64,000 nucleotides of DNA from Chryseobacterium fluminis. Its GTDB lineage: Bacteria; Bacteroidota; Bacteroidia; Flavobacteriales; Weeksellaceae. Both the position numbers and the translations under genes were made by a program. The stretch lies in contig NZ_CP111121.1 of the NCBI RefSeq assembly GCF_026314945.1, positions 2,232,001 to 2,296,000 on the forward strand, written 5' to 3'. This document shows, piece after piece, positions 27,784 to 37,798 of this stretch. Each line of letters opens with the position of its first letter. The stretch's first letter is position 1. The notes beneath the pieces were generated by a model, which made no database searches, was not told the DNA's origin, and saw nothing but the letters and a program-made list of their open reading frames with translations.

Positions 27784-27813
27784 AAAAGATTGCTTATTTT
27801 TAGGCAATCTTTT
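27784..27813 (+). terminator. Terminator after the glycine-zipper lipoprotein
   Basis: AAAAGATTGC pairs with GCAATCTTTT. It ends 3 bp before the ATG of the next gene, which argues against the upstream TTG start of that gene. Confidence 0.75.
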
Positions 27814-27816
27814 ATT

Positions 27817-29451
27817 ATGTTTTTAATTCTTGTTTCTGCTATTTTCCTTATTCCGGCACTCATGGGCTTTGGAAAGATAACGGAGTATATGTTCGGTTCA
27901 TTATTTAATGGAATTTCTGCAAAAATAATTTCCGGAATTTTAGGAATCAGTATCATCTGGACCCTGCTTTCTTTTTTTATCCCTCTCAATATATATGTGG
28001 AAATGCTGACCCTTCTGGCAGGATTTTTATATTTTTTCAGGAAAAAATTATATTCCCCTTTTTACTCATTTTCAAAAAATGATTCTCTATTAATTCTAAT
28101 TTCTTCTGCCGTTATCCTGTTTTCTGGATCATTTTATCCTTATTTGTTAGATCATTTCGGTTACTATGTGCCCACACTAAAATGGCTGACGGAATTTGGA
28201 CTGGTTAAGGGAATTTCAAATCTGGACCTTACGCTCGGACAGATGTCGGTCTGGCATATTTTTCAGGCTGGATTTTCAAACTTTTCCGATCCTTCTTTAA
28301 GAATAAACAGTATTTTACTAATCGTTTATATTATTTATATTATTGAAAGAAAAAGCTGGATACAACTATGTTTTATTCCTGTCCTGCTGCTGTTCTCGCA
28401 GTCTCCCAGTCCTGATTTACCCGTTATTGTTTTCTCCGTGATGATTTTAAATGAAATGGTCTGCCGGAATAAAAACACCACGCTCCTGTTCTTACTTTCA
28501 ATGTTTGTATGGACGATAAAACCTACCATGATCTGGCTGCCTGTGTTAAGTTTCTTCTATTCTGTCTTTATACTAAAATCAGATGTCAAATGTTTTATTC
28601 CGGGAGTGTTCATTATTTTATTATTCTTCATTAAAAATTTATGGACCTTCGGGTACCCTGTCTTCCCTGTAGCCATTGGAGATTTCGGACTCTACTGGAA
28701 ACCCAGCCCTGAAGTCCTGAAGATATCCTCACAATACGCCCTTCAGAAGACCTATGATATGCAGTATTCATATGCTGAGATTCAGAAATTCTCTGCTTGG
28801 GATTATATGAGAAACTGGTTTTCTCTGGATGGCATCAAATCGGAAATCAATATATTATTAATCATAAGCCTGCTGGCGTTCACTGTTTTCACCTTTATTA
28901 AAAAAGACAGAATGACGACTTTTGTCTGGATCGGCTTATTCATAAAAACAGTTTCTGTACTTGTATTTTCAGCCCAGTACCGATTTTTTATCGATGTTTT
29001 TTTTGTCATCTTTTTTGTGATGTTTATGCATTACTTTAATCGAAAGAAATCCGTCATTGTATTTTCAGGCCTAAGTTTCTCTTTCATACTGCTTCTCTCC
29101 TTTCCCCGGCTCGTTCAAACTTATTTACCAAGCTTCAATCCGGGAAATTTCATGGGAACGTTTAAAAAAAGTCAGCTTTATCGGCCATCCGTGTATCAGT
29201 CCACTCATTTTACTTCTTTCAGGGTCGGAAATCTGCAGTTTAATGTTTCTCAAAAATACCCGTACAATTACAAAACCCCGACGCCTGCTATTTCGGCAAG
29301 TTATATTTTCGATTACGAAAGAGCCGGTACTTTTCCACAGCTGATTAACAAATACGATATCAAAGAAGGCTTTATCTGGAAAAAATTAAATATCAAAGAG
29401 AAAAAAGAAGTCCGGAGCGTTACTTATTCTATCAACCATTCGTATCAATAG
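27817..29451 (+). CDS. Polytopic inner-membrane protein, possibly LIC_10190 family
   Basis: 544 residues from the ATG at 27817. About ten or more hydrophobic segments are spread over the first two thirds; the last 100 residues are soluble. HFGYYVPTLKWLTEFGLVKG and SLGQMSVWHIFQA-like text resemble what I recall of LIC_10190-type proteins and C39/GT87-like membrane enzymes; this is a weak memory match. Function unknown. The preceding terminator means it probably has its own promoter. Confidence 0.6.
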   Translation: MFLILVSAIFLIPALMGFGKITEYMFGSLFNGISAKIISGILGISIIWTLLSFFIPLNIYVEMLTLLAGFLYFFRKKLYSPFYSFSKNDSLLILISSAVILFSGSFYPYLLDHFGYYVPTLKWLTEFGLVKGISNLDLTLGQMSVWHIFQAGFSNFSDPSLRINSILLIVYIIYIIERKSWIQLCFIPVLLLFSQSPSPDLPVIVFSVMILNEMVCRNKNTTLLFLLSMFVWTIKPTMIWLPVLSFFYSVFILKSDVKCFIPGVFIILLFFIKNLWTFGYPVFPVAIGDFGLYWKPSPEVLKISSQYALQKTYDMQYSYAEIQKFSAWDYMRNWFSLDGIKSEINILLIISLLAFTVFTFIKKDRMTTFVWIGLFIKTVSVLVFSAQYRFFIDVFFVIFFVMFMHYFNRKKSVIVFSGLSFSFILLLSFPRLVQTYLPSFNPGNFMGTFKKSQLYRPSVYQSTHFTSFRVGNLQFNVSQKYPYNYKTPTPAISASYIFDYERAGTFPQLINKYDIKEGFIWKKLNIKEKKEVRSVTYSINHSYQ

Positions 29452-29489
29452 AACAGATGATCCGGCATTATAATCTGAATAAAAAGCTG

Positions 29490-29497
29490 TAAATTTG
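29490..29497 (+). promoter_or_regulatory. Promoter -7 element of aroC, close to the start codon
   Basis: TAAATTTG ends 4 bp before the ATG, so the mRNA is probably leaderless or nearly so. Confidence 0.5.
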
Positions 29498-29501
29498 TGT
29501 C

Positions 29502-30572
29502 ATGTTAAATACTCTAGGTAATCTACTCAGTCTTACAACATTTGGAGAAAGCCACGGTCTGGCTTACGGTGGAATCATCAATAATTTCCCGGCAGGTTTA
29601 GCGCTTGATTTTGATAAAGTTCAATATGAGCTGGATCGGAGAAGGCCAGGTCAGTCGGCCATCGTTACCCAAAGAAAAGAAAGTGATACGGTACAGTTTC
29701 TTTCAGGAATTTTTGAAGGAAAAACTACCGGAACTCCCATTGGTTTTATGATCGAAAATGAGAATCAGAAATCAAAGGATTATGATCACATCGCCAATTC
29801 TTATCGTCCGAGTCACGCAGATTTTACCTACGATCAAAAATATGGTCTGAGAGATTATCGCGGGGGAGGAAAATCGTCTGCCAGGGAAACCATGAACTGG
29901 GTGGTAGCCGGAGCGTTAGCCAAACAGCTGTTGTCTGATATCGAAATCAATGCTTACGTTTCATCTGTAGGTGACATCTTCTGTGAAAAACCTTACCAGG
30001 CTCTGGATTTCTCGAAAACGGAAAGCAATGAAGTCCGCTGTCCTGATGCGGAAACGGCTGAAAAGATGATCGAAAGAATAAAAGAGATTAAAAAAGAAGG
30101 CAACACCATTGGCGGAACCATTACCTGTGTGATTAAAAATGTTCCTGTGGGCATTGGAGAACCTGTTTTTTCAAAACTTCAGGCGGAATTAGGTAAGGCC
30201 ATGCTGAACATCAATGCGGCAAAAGGCTTTGAATACGGGAGTGGATTCTGCGGAGCCAAAATGACCGGCAAGGAGCATAATGATCTTTTTAATGAAGATT
30301 TTACGACAAAATCGAATCTGTCAGGAGGAATTCAGGGAGGAATTTCCAACGGAATGGATATTTATTTCCGTGTGGCATTTAAACCTGTAGCGACTATTCT
30401 GCGACCTCAGGAAAGCATTGATAAGGATGGGAATCGTGCGATCGTAGAGGGAAAAGGGCGTCACGATCCATGTGTTCTTCCGAGAGCAGTGCCGGTAGTG
30501 GAAGGCCTGGCTGCTTTTGTTTTAGCTGACTTGTTTCTGATCAACAAAACAAGAAATATCGATAATTTTTAA
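29502..30572 (+). CDS. aroC: Chorismate synthase
   Basis: 356 residues. Converts EPSP to chorismate with reduced [22 protein letters not shown] near the N-terminus, [29 protein letters not shown] around residues 105-130, and [13 protein letters not shown] are family signatures. Length and order are typical of bacterial AroC. Confidence 0.97.
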   Translation: MLNTLGNLLSLTTFGESHGLAYGGIINNFPAGLALDFDKVQYELDRRRPGQSAIVTQRKESDTVQFLSGIFEGKTTGTPIGFMIENENQKSKDYDHIANSYRPSHADFTYDQKYGLRDYRGGGKSSARETMNWVVAGALAKQLLSDIEINAYVSSVGDIFCEKPYQALDFSKTESNEVRCPDAETAEKMIERIKEIKKEGNTIGGTITCVIKNVPVGIGEPVFSKLQAELGKAMLNINAAKGFEYGSGFCGAKMTGKEHNDLFNEDFTTKSNLSGGIQGGISNGMDIYFRVAFKPVATILRPQESIDKDGNRAIVEGKGRHDPCVLPRAVPVVEGLAAFVLADLFLINKTRNIDNF

Positions 30573-30587
30573 TATAAATATTGAGTA

Positions 30588-31151
30588 ATGAAAAATTACT
30601 GGGATCAGGGGATTTCTTTCGAAGAATACATCCGGATAGGATCAGAAAGACTGCAGAACCCTTCCAACCAACAGGAAATCGACTACAGACCCTATTACCA
30701 ATTGGGCCTTCAGAGAATGGAAAGAACTCTTAAGAAATACATTCCGGATGAAGAGCAGTTAGCAGAACTGGCCTCAAAGAATTTTGATGGAAAAATTTTA
30801 ATAATCTCTGAAGTATGGTGTGGTGATGCAAGTGCTATGGTACCTGCTGTGGTTAAATTTTTCAAAGGGAGAAATGAAGTGAAAATTTTCCTGAGAGACA
30901 GCGATAAAAGTTTAATCAGTCAGTTCCTGACCAACGGGACAGAATCTATTCCTAAAGTCATTATTCTGGATAAAGATCTCCATGTCAAAAATTCCTGGGG
31001 TCCACGTCCGAAATTTGGAAGAGAATTGTTATTAAGATATAAAGCTGATCCTGAAAAGTACACAAAAGATCAATTCTACAACGATCTGCAATTGTACTAT
31101 GCTAAAAACAGAGGAAAAGATGCTGTTCAGGAAATATTGGAATTGCTGTAA
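30588..31151 (+). CDS. Thioredoxin family protein, single-cysteine active-site variant
   Basis: 187 residues, no signal. A thioredoxin-fold core is suggested by KILIISEVWCGDASAMVPAV (W-C-G-D in place of CxxC, so only one cysteine), SIPKVIILDKD (cis-Pro loop) and LRDSDKSLISQFL. It is 15 bp after aroC, so probably co-transcribed. Role unknown; a monothiol or a non-redox binding protein are both possible. Confidence 0.75.
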   Translation: MKNYWDQGISFEEYIRIGSERLQNPSNQQEIDYRPYYQLGLQRMERTLKKYIPDEEQLAELASKNFDGKILIISEVWCGDASAMVPAVVKFFKGRNEVKIFLRDSDKSLISQFLTNGTESIPKVIILDKDLHVKNSWGPRPKFGRELLLRYKADPEKYTKDQFYNDLQLYYAKNRGKDAVQEILELL

Positions 31152-31243
31152 TAATATATTTGAGAACTACAGTCAGTTTATCATTTTACAGGAATAGGGA
31201 CTGAACTTATCTTTAAGATTAAATTAATTTATCAGAGTAAAAA

Positions 31244-31783
31244 ATGAAAAAAAATATAGTTTATTTTGTACTGATCATCATCATTGGAGTGATCGCCTTC
31301 GTTCCCGGAGTGAAGGATAAGCTGAAGGATATGTTTTTTCCGATTGCCACAATTGAAAATGCAGTTCATATCAGTGATGAAGACTACGATGTCGAGCTAA
31401 AAGGGATTAATGCGCCGAATACCAATCTTAAAAATTTCAGGGATAAAGCGATCTTTCTTAACTTCTGGGGAACCTGGTGTCCTCCATGCAGAAAAGAATG
31501 GCCATCCATCCAGGAATTATATGATACCCGAAAAGATCATGTGGATTTTGTACTGATCGCCATGAATGATCAGGAAGATGCGGTGAGAAAGTTTTTAAAA
31601 GAAAATAACTACTCCGTTCCGGTTTATATTGCGCAGAGCCCGATCTCCGAAAAGATCCTTCCAAAGGTCTTTCCCACTACGTTTCTGCTGGATAAAAACG
31701 GAAGAATTCTTATTAAGGAAGATGCCTCAAGAGACTGGAATACAGAATCTACCCATCAGTTCATCGATAATATTATTAAGTAA
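31244..31783 (+). CDS. TlpA-like thiol-disulfide protein
   Basis: 179 residues with an N-terminal membrane anchor (FVLIIIIGVIAFVPGV). The redox motif is WGTWCPPCRKEWPSI at about residues 79-93, and FPTTFLLDKNG is the cis-Pro loop. Likely a periplasmic thiol reductase of the TlpA/ResA type in cytochrome maturation or disulfide reduction. Substrate not visible. Confidence 0.9.
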   Translation: MKKNIVYFVLIIIIGVIAFVPGVKDKLKDMFFPIATIENAVHISDEDYDVELKGINAPNTNLKNFRDKAIFLNFWGTWCPPCRKEWPSIQELYDTRKDHVDFVLIAMNDQEDAVRKFLKENNYSVPVYIAQSPISEKILPKVFPTTFLLDKNGRILIKEDASRDWNTESTHQFIDNIIK

Positions 31784-31864
31784 AGTTTAACTAAATTTTA
31801 TAATTACTTGGTACAGAATTTGCGAAATTTGTATAGTTGAAAAATTATATAAACCGAACACAAA

Positions 31865-32212
31865 ATGAAATATTCAAAACTAAATTTAGCTAAGCAGGCG
31901 ATCAACCATAAAGGTTTTGTGAGAAAGATTCCTGATATCTTCAGAATGGTAAAAATGTGGCGAAAGGGAGACTACCCTATGAGGTCAATTGATATTATTC
32001 TGCCAATGTTAGGACTTTTGTATGTGATCTCCCCGATCGATTTACTTCCTGAGGTCGCTGTACCGGTACTGGGCGTTCTGGATGACCTTGCCGTTTTATC
32101 ACTGATCATCCCGAAACTTATTAAAGAAGTTGATAAATTTTTGCTTTGGGAAGCGGAACGCAAATACAGTTCCGGAGATTCTAAAGTAATTGATGCGCGC
32201 ATCATAAAATAG
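31865..32212 (+). CDS. YkvA family protein (DUF1232)
   Basis: 115 residues. The central helix pair DIILPMLGLLYVISPIDLLPE...VLGVLDDLAVLSLII is the DUF1232 core, with the typical SPIDLLPE. Small membrane-associated protein of unknown function. Confidence 0.85.
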   Translation: MKYSKLNLAKQAINHKGFVRKIPDIFRMVKMWRKGDYPMRSIDIILPMLGLLYVISPIDLLPEVAVPVLGVLDDLAVLSLIIPKLIKEVDKFLLWEAERKYSSGDSKVIDARIIK

Positions 32213-32213
32213 T

Positions 32214-32243
32214 AAAAAAACATTCCTTCCCGGAATGTTTTTT
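32214..32243 (+). terminator. Terminator after the DUF1232 gene
   Basis: AAAAAACATTCC pairs with GGAATGTTTTTT around loop TTCCC, ending in a T run. Confidence 0.8.
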
Positions 32244-32361
32244 AGTTTGAGATGGAACAAGGCTTTGTTATAATAAATCTATCGTATTCTTGTGTTTACA
32301 ATTCATCACTTTCTTATACATTAAAGCATAGTATTAGCAACTGAATTTAACAGCAATTTCT

Positions 32362-32369
32362 TAAATTTG
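32362..32369 (+). promoter_or_regulatory. Promoter -7 element of the pyrE-pyrF fusion
   Basis: TAAATTTG matches TAnnTTTG, 19 bp before the ATG. Confidence 0.5.
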
Positions 32370-32388
32370 CAACATCTAATAAAAAATA

Positions 32389-33756
32389 ATGGAAAGTAAA
32401 AAAGAATTCTTTTTAGAGTGTTATAAACTCGGCATCATTAAATTCGGGAGATTTACATTAAAAAGCGGGATTGAAAGTCCTTTTTATGTAGACTTACGAC
32501 CTCTTGCTTCAGATCCTAAAATTTTAAAAAATCTGGCTAATTACTTACTGGAAATGCTTCCTCTTGATAATTTTGACCTGATCTGCGGAGTTCCTTATGC
32601 TGCCCTTCCGATGGCTACTGCCATGTCGTTGGAAAGTTACATTCCATTAATTATTAAAAGAAAAGAAGCTAAAAACTACGGAACCAAAAAGCTAATCGAA
32701 GGGATTTATCAGAAGGGACAAAACTGTCTATTGGTGGAAGATGTGATCACTTCGGGAAAATCTTTAATAGAGACCATTGCGGAAGTAGAGCAGGAAGATC
32801 TTAAAGTAGCAGATATCGTAGTCGTTTTAGACAGGGAACAGGGCGGTAAAGAGCTTCTGGAAAGCAAAGGATACAGAGTTCACACCCTTTTTAATATTTC
32901 TGAAGTATGCACAATTCTTCAGGAGACAGGCGAATTATCTGATGAGGAAGTAAAAAGAATTCAGGACTTCCTACAGGGAAATCATATCCAGTTTGAAGAA
33001 AAACTACGGTCTTCTTATGAGAAAAAACTGGAGAGTGCACAACATTCCGTTTCAAAAAAATTATTAGAGACTGCTTTAGCAAAAAAATCAAACCTTATTG
33101 CTTCAGCTGATGTTACGACCACTCATGAGTTATTGGCTCTGGCTGAAAAAGTAGGTCCTCATGTGATTGCATTAAAAACCCATATCGACATTATTTCTGA
33201 TTTCGATTATGAAAAGACAATTAAACCATTAAAAGCTCTGGCTGAGAAACATCAGTTTCTGCTGATGGAGGACAGGAAATTTGCGGATATCGGGAATACA
33301 CAGGAGCTTCAGTTCACCAGTGGCGTTTTTAAAATTACGGATTGGGCAGATTTTGTAACCTCCCAGGTAATCGGAGGTTTTGAGTCTTTAGACTGTTTCA
33401 GGAATGTAGGGGTCGTGGCTATTATAGGGATGTCTTCCAAAGGAACATTAACTACTAACAGTTACAGAGAAGAAGCACTTAAAATTGCCCTATCCCATCC
33501 TAATGTTATCGGAGGAGTTTCACAAAATGCAATTCCTGAAGATCTTTTATTATTCACTCCGGGTGTAAATTTAGCAGATTCAGGAGACGGAAAAGGTCAG
33601 CAGTATAATACGCCGGAACATGTATTTAAGACTCTTCATACCGATTTTATTATTGTAGGAAGAGGAATTTATAAGTCGGACAATCCGGAGCAGGCAGCTA
33701 CAACTTATAAAAATGAAGGCTGGAATGCTTATTTGAATTCTTTAGATAAAAAGTAA
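32389..33756 (+). CDS. Fused orotate phosphoribosyltransferase / OMP decarboxylase
   Basis: 455 residues. The N-terminal OPRT domain (about 1-190) has the PRPP motif LLVEDVITSGKS near 114-125. The C-terminal OMP decarboxylase (about 220-455) has the catalytic Asp295-Lys297-Asp300 set in LLMEDRKFADIGNT, then LTPGVNLADSGDGKGQQYNTP and IVGRGIYKSDN. Domain order and the DRKFADIGNT text are those of eukaryotic UMP synthase rather than the usual separate bacterial enzymes. It carries out the last two steps of UMP synthesis. The linker at 190-220 is charged and helical. Confidence 0.92.
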   Translation: MESKKEFFLECYKLGIIKFGRFTLKSGIESPFYVDLRPLASDPKILKNLANYLLEMLPLDNFDLICGVPYAALPMATAMSLESYIPLIIKRKEAKNYGTKKLIEGIYQKGQNCLLVEDVITSGKSLIETIAEVEQEDLKVADIVVVLDREQGGKELLESKGYRVHTLFNISEVCTILQETGELSDEEVKRIQDFLQGNHIQFEEKLRSSYEKKLESAQHSVSKKLLETALAKKSNLIASADVTTTHELLALAEKVGPHVIALKTHIDIISDFDYEKTIKPLKALAEKHQFLLMEDRKFADIGNTQELQFTSGVFKITDWADFVTSQVIGGFESLDCFRNVGVVAIIGMSSKGTLTTNSYREEALKIALSHPNVIGGVSQNAIPEDLLLFTPGVNLADSGDGKGQQYNTPEHVFKTLHTDFIIVGRGIYKSDNPEQAATTYKNEGWNAYLNSLDKK

Positions 33757-33778
33757 TTCAGAATTAACTTTTTCTTTC

Positions 33779-33808
33779 TTGAATTATATACAAAATAAGT
33801 TATATTTG
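33779..33808 (+). promoter_or_regulatory. Promoter (-33 TTG, -7 TATATTTG) of the M1-like gene
   Basis: TTG at 33779-33781 and TATATTTG at 33801-33808 are spaced 19 bp, close to the flavobacterial consensus. The TTG start codon lies 17 bp further on. Confidence 0.6.
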
Positions 33809-33825
33809 GTACTTTATCAGGAAAG

Positions 33826-36645
33826 TTGAAAAGAATCAGTATTTGTCTTATTTTATTTTTGGGCGTTGCAGAAGTTTCTGCACAGAAAGACAGCATCTAT
33901 ATCGGAGCACAGTTGTCTTCCGATAAAAAATTGCTGGATGTAAACCAGGAGCTTGTTTATTACAACAATTCCGGGAAAGACATCAGCTCCATCAAACTTT
34001 TAAACTGGGTCTCGGCCTATCACAAGAGAGGGACGTCATTAGTCTACAGAAAACTGGAAGACAGAAATACGAATCTGCATTTTGCAAAGACTGAAGAGCT
34101 GGGAAAGCTTGTGAGTTTAAATATAAAAGATTCTGCACAGCATGAAATTCCGGTCAGCAATATTTCTGATGAAAATCTTTTTCTTCCTTTACAGCAGCCT
34201 TTAAAGCCGGGAGAAAAGATACAATTACAGTTGCAGTATCAGATTCACCTGCCTGACAAAAAATTTACAGGATACGGGACTTCTGATAACACGATCGCCT
34301 TAAAATATTTCTTTATTGTTCCGGATCATTTTGATCCGGACAATATTTCCACCAGGAATTACCATGATATTGAAGAGTCTGTCAACTTCAATACCTATTG
34401 GACCGTTAATTTTGATCTCCCGGTAAATTATTTTATAGAAAGTAACCTGAAGCAGGTTCAGATGAACTCTTTTAAAGGTTATCTGGATTCTGATCCTGAA
34501 TTCCTGATCTCACCCAATGAATATCCCTCTATCAATATCGATACAGAAGGCATTCGGACGGAGATCAAATTTGGATATAATTTAAAACCCGAAGAAAGGC
34601 AAAACTTAGAGTTTTACCTTCCTTTACAGTTAAAATTTATAAAAGAAAAAATCGGTTTTCTTCCGGAACGTCTTTTTATTTCTGAAAAATTCCGGGGAAA
34701 AGAAGATTTTTTCGGGAATAATGACATTACCTTCTGGAAATTCAGGTTTCAGCTGTTTACCAATGCGGAGAAAACTGACCTGGATTATTTTGGGATTATT
34801 GCCAAAAAGATCTTAGATGAAAGTATCATCACAGATAAGCAGGACCATCACTGGTTTAAAAATGGATTAAAATCTTATCTCGAAATTCAATACCTGAAAA
34901 CATTTTATTCAGATGCCAAGATTTTGGGACATCTCCCGGAGACTAAAATTTTCGGAATAAAACCTCTGAAATTTTTTCATGCCTCGAAAGTCAACCTGAT
35001 TGATCGCTATGGCCTGACCTATCAATACATCGTTGCACAAAACCTCGATCAGAAGATTGACGAGAAGTATGCTGTTTTAAGCAATTTTAATGACATGGCC
35101 ATCAGCAGTTTTGAGACCGGAAGTTTATTTAATTATTCTGCTGAAAAGATGGGTTATGCAAAATTTGACACCCTTGTTGAAAATTTTATTAAAAGAAATA
35201 CTGATCAAGAAGTAGATCCGAAAGATTTTCTGAAAGAACTCGCAGATGAGGATAAGAGAACAGCCTATCTTACCGATTTTATCTCTAAGAAAAACAGAGT
35301 CAACTTTAAGCTCAGAAAGATTAAAAAAGAAAATGATTCTTTAAGTATACAAATTTATAAAAATACACCGGCGGCCATTCCAGTAAAGCTGGAAACGCAG
35401 ACTAAAGAAGGTGAAACAAAAAGCTATTGGGTAGAAACCGAAGAAAATGAAAAAATAAAAAACTTTTCTGTCCCGGCTCTGGATGTTTATAAAATCACGC
35501 TTAATGATGATTATATTTTTCCGGAGTCCAAATACAGGGATAATTTTTTGTATGCTAAAGGACTTTTTTCCAATATGAAGAAAATAAAATTCAAGCTGAT
35601 TAAGGATATTCCGAATCCTGAGTTTAATGAAATTTATGTGACCCCAAGAATACGTTTCAGCAATACCTATGATAAATTTCTTATTGGATCTAATTTTAAA
35701 AATCAATCTTTTTTTGATCAGAAATTTTTATATTCGGTAACTCCCACTTACAGCACAGGAACGGGTAAGCTGACAGGTTCTGCAGGAGTTTCCTATTCAT
35801 TTTTGCCCGCCGAAAGTATTATCAGAAGTTTAACTTTTGGGGTTTCAGGTTCTTATTTTCACTATGATTATGACCTGGCCTACCGAAAAGCTTCCGTGTT
35901 TTCAAATATTAATTTCAGAAAGAATCCGAGAAGTACGGTGAGCCGGGGCGTTGGTATCTCATACAATTATCTTGAAAGAGATCTCAATCCGCTGATGATC
36001 GCCAGGAATGATTATGATAAATACGGCCTTTGGAGCGTTGGTTATGGATATAGCGACAACCAGAGCATTCATGAAAAAAGTCTCAGTGTAAGTACACAGT
36101 GGATGGAAGATTTCCAAAAAGTAGCTGCAGAAGCATTTTACCGATGGGAATTTTCTCCCAAACAAAAGCTGAGCGTACGCTTGTTCGCAGGATATTTTAT
36201 AAAGAATAATACCCGGAATAATACTTTTAATTATGGTATTTCCAGAGTTTCGGATTATTCTTTTTCCTATAACCTCTTAGGTCAGAGTGCAACGAGCGGT
36301 ATTTTATCGCAGCAATATATTCTGGCTGATGGCGGTTTTAAATCTTTCCTGCCCGGCACTGTAAACCACTGGATCGGTTCTGTAAATGTAGACTCCAGTG
36401 TGTGGAAAATTTTTCACGTGTATGCCGATGCGGGAGTTTATCAGAATAAAAACCAGCCGACAAAATTCATCTGGGACAGCGGAATCAAAGTCAGGGTTAT
36501 TCCTGATTTCCTTGAAATTTATTTCCCGGTTCAGTCTTCCCTCGGATTTGAGCCGGCTTTTAAAGATTATGCGAAACGAATCAGATATACGCTGGTTTTA
36601 AACCTGGGATCTATTATAAATGCAGCAAGAAGGGGCTGGTACTAA
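33826..36645 (+). CDS. M1-aminopeptidase-like protein lacking the zinc site, with C-terminal barrel-like domain
   Basis: 939 residues with a signal peptide (LILFLGVAEVSAQ). The N-terminal beta-sandwich (about 25-220) and the following region look like M1 aminopeptidases. The zinc motif HExxH is absent. A segment with DHHWFKNGLKSYLEIQYL near residues 340-358 resembles the EGLAxYxE-type helix, with N in place of E. From about 600 to the end the sequence is aromatic and beta-rich, like an outer-membrane barrel, ending in ...RRGWY. Probably a pseudo-enzyme anchored in the outer membrane. Start is TTG. Confidence 0.6.
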   Translation: MKRISICLILFLGVAEVSAQKDSIYIGAQLSSDKKLLDVNQELVYYNNSGKDISSIKLLNWVSAYHKRGTSLVYRKLEDRNTNLHFAKTEELGKLVSLNIKDSAQHEIPVSNISDENLFLPLQQPLKPGEKIQLQLQYQIHLPDKKFTGYGTSDNTIALKYFFIVPDHFDPDNISTRNYHDIEESVNFNTYWTVNFDLPVNYFIESNLKQVQMNSFKGYLDSDPEFLISPNEYPSINIDTEGIRTEIKFGYNLKPEERQNLEFYLPLQLKFIKEKIGFLPERLFISEKFRGKEDFFGNNDITFWKFRFQLFTNAEKTDLDYFGIIAKKILDESIITDKQDHHWFKNGLKSYLEIQYLKTFYSDAKILGHLPETKIFGIKPLKFFHASKVNLIDRYGLTYQYIVAQNLDQKIDEKYAVLSNFNDMAISSFETGSLFNYSAEKMGYAKFDTLVENFIKRNTDQEVDPKDFLKELADEDKRTAYLTDFISKKNRVNFKLRKIKKENDSLSIQIYKNTPAAIPVKLETQTKEGETKSYWVETEENEKIKNFSVPALDVYKITLNDDYIFPESKYRDNFLYAKGLFSNMKKIKFKLIKDIPNPEFNEIYVTPRIRFSNTYDKFLIGSNFKNQSFFDQKFLYSVTPTYSTGTGKLTGSAGVSYSFLPAESIIRSLTFGVSGSYFHYDYDLAYRKASVFSNINFRKNPRSTVSRGVGISYNYLERDLNPLMIARNDYDKYGLWSVGYGYSDNQSIHEKSLSVSTQWMEDFQKVAAEAFYRWEFSPKQKLSVRLFAGYFIKNNTRNNTFNYGISRVSDYSFSYNLLGQSATSGILSQQYILADGGFKSFLPGTVNHWIGSVNVDSSVWKIFHVYADAGVYQNKNQPTKFIWDSGIKVRVIPDFLEIYFPVQSSLGFEPAFKDYAKRIRYTLVLNLGSIINAARRGWY

Positions 36646-36812
36646 AAACGATGCAGTCGGACATCAGTTTCAAAGTAGGCTTTTTCTTTTATCTATCTTT
36701 AAAATCTCTTGAAAAATTAAATACCAGTCTTCAATAGTGGAGGCTGAATTTACAGCATTATCACAGGATCAAAGATTCTCCAATGAACCATTATTAAACT
36801 TAAGCTATAAAA

Positions 36813-36841
36813 AATCCGGCGTTTCTGAGAAACGCCGGATT
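36813..36841 (-). terminator. Terminator after the small T9SS protein gene
   Basis: A perfect 13-bp stem AATCCGGCGTTTC/GAAACGCCGGATT with loop TGA, followed by T residues on the minus strand. Confidence 0.85.
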
Positions 36842-36866
36842 ATATTTATAAAATTGTATAAGAGGA

Positions 36867-37646
36867 TTAGTCTTTTAAAATTTTCTGAGAAACCAATTCG
36901 TTATTAACAGTACCTGTTACGATATAATTTCCTTTCTGCAATTCAGCAACATTTAAAGTTTCATTTTGCTTAACAGAAGCAGATTTTACAACCTGTCCCG
37001 ACATGTTATACACTTTTACATCTTTAACATTTGCACCAAAAGAGATTTCTTCTGTGGTAACGAAAGTATTTTTAACGAAATTTCCTTTATTGTTCTTTAC
37101 GTCAGCAACACCTAAAGATCCTGCAGCAGTCCAGGAAACATCATCAATAGTTACCTGCTTGTTTCCTGTTGCTGTTCCTGTAGGATAAGAAATTCTTACT
37201 GTTACCGCTCCGGAAGCATTAATGGTCGTGTTAGAAGTATATACGGTTGCATCATTACCCGCTGCACCGAATGCAGGAATTACAGTAGTCTGAACTCCGT
37301 TTACAAATACCGCTAAAACTCTGTTAGCTGTTCCTCCTGTAAATGCTTTTCTGTATTTAAAAGTAAAAGTACCAACACCGTTAGGAATAACGAATTCTAC
37401 AGAACTCGGCTCATCTGATCTTCTTAGCATAATCCCTTTACCTGCGATTGCATAATCTTCTGAGGTTGCTAATCCTTCATTTCTCGAATGCACATAATTT
37501 ACCGTTACACCTGGTGTCTGACCAGCGAAAGTACCATCCGCATAAGTAGCAGTCAAAGCGGATTGCGCTTCGAAGTTTTCGCTACCTTGTCCAAATGCCG
37601 TTGCTGAAAAAATAACAGCAGCAACTAAAGAATAAATCTTCTTCAT
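36867..37646 (-). CDS. Small T9SS type A sorting domain protein
   Basis: 259 residues, signal peptide MKKIYSLVAAVIFSATAFG. The middle is a beta-rich, likely ligand-binding domain (about 25-185). The last 70 residues form a type A sorting domain: VKDVKVYNMSGQVV, ...LQKGNYIVTG and a final KILKD. Probably secreted by the type IX system. Function unknown; the body resembles other flavobacterial secreted beta-sandwich proteins. Confidence 0.85.
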   Translation of the reverse strand: MKKIYSLVAAVIFSATAFGQGSENFEAQSALTATYADGTFAGQTPGVTVNYVHSRNEGLATSEDYAIAGKGIMLRRSDEPSSVEFVIPNGVGTFTFKYRKAFTGGTANRVLAVFVNGVQTTVIPAFGAAGNDATVYTSNTTINASGAVTVRISYPTGTATGNKQVTIDDVSWTAAGSLGVADVKNNKGNFVKNTFVTTEEISFGANVKDVKVYNMSGQVVKSASVKQNETLNVAELQKGNYIVTGTVNNELVSQKILKD

Positions 37647-37680
37647 AGTTTAAAAATTTAATTATTAATAATTTACATTA

Positions 37681-37688
37681 CAAAATTA
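37681..37688 (-). promoter_or_regulatory. Promoter -7 element of the small T9SS protein gene
   Basis: On the minus strand TAATTTTG, a TAnnTTTG match 34 bp before the ATG. Confidence 0.5.
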
Positions 37689-37798
37689 CACCATTTTTTT
37701 TTTCAAATACAATAATTGGGTTAATTTTTTGTTAATAATGCTAAAACCTTAATCATTAACATTTTTTAGTTATTTTTACCAACTATTTGTACTGAAAC

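Noticed and set aside
27790..27816. TTG start nine residues ahead of the membrane protein
   Set aside because: It falls inside the preceding terminator; the ATG at 27817 is better.
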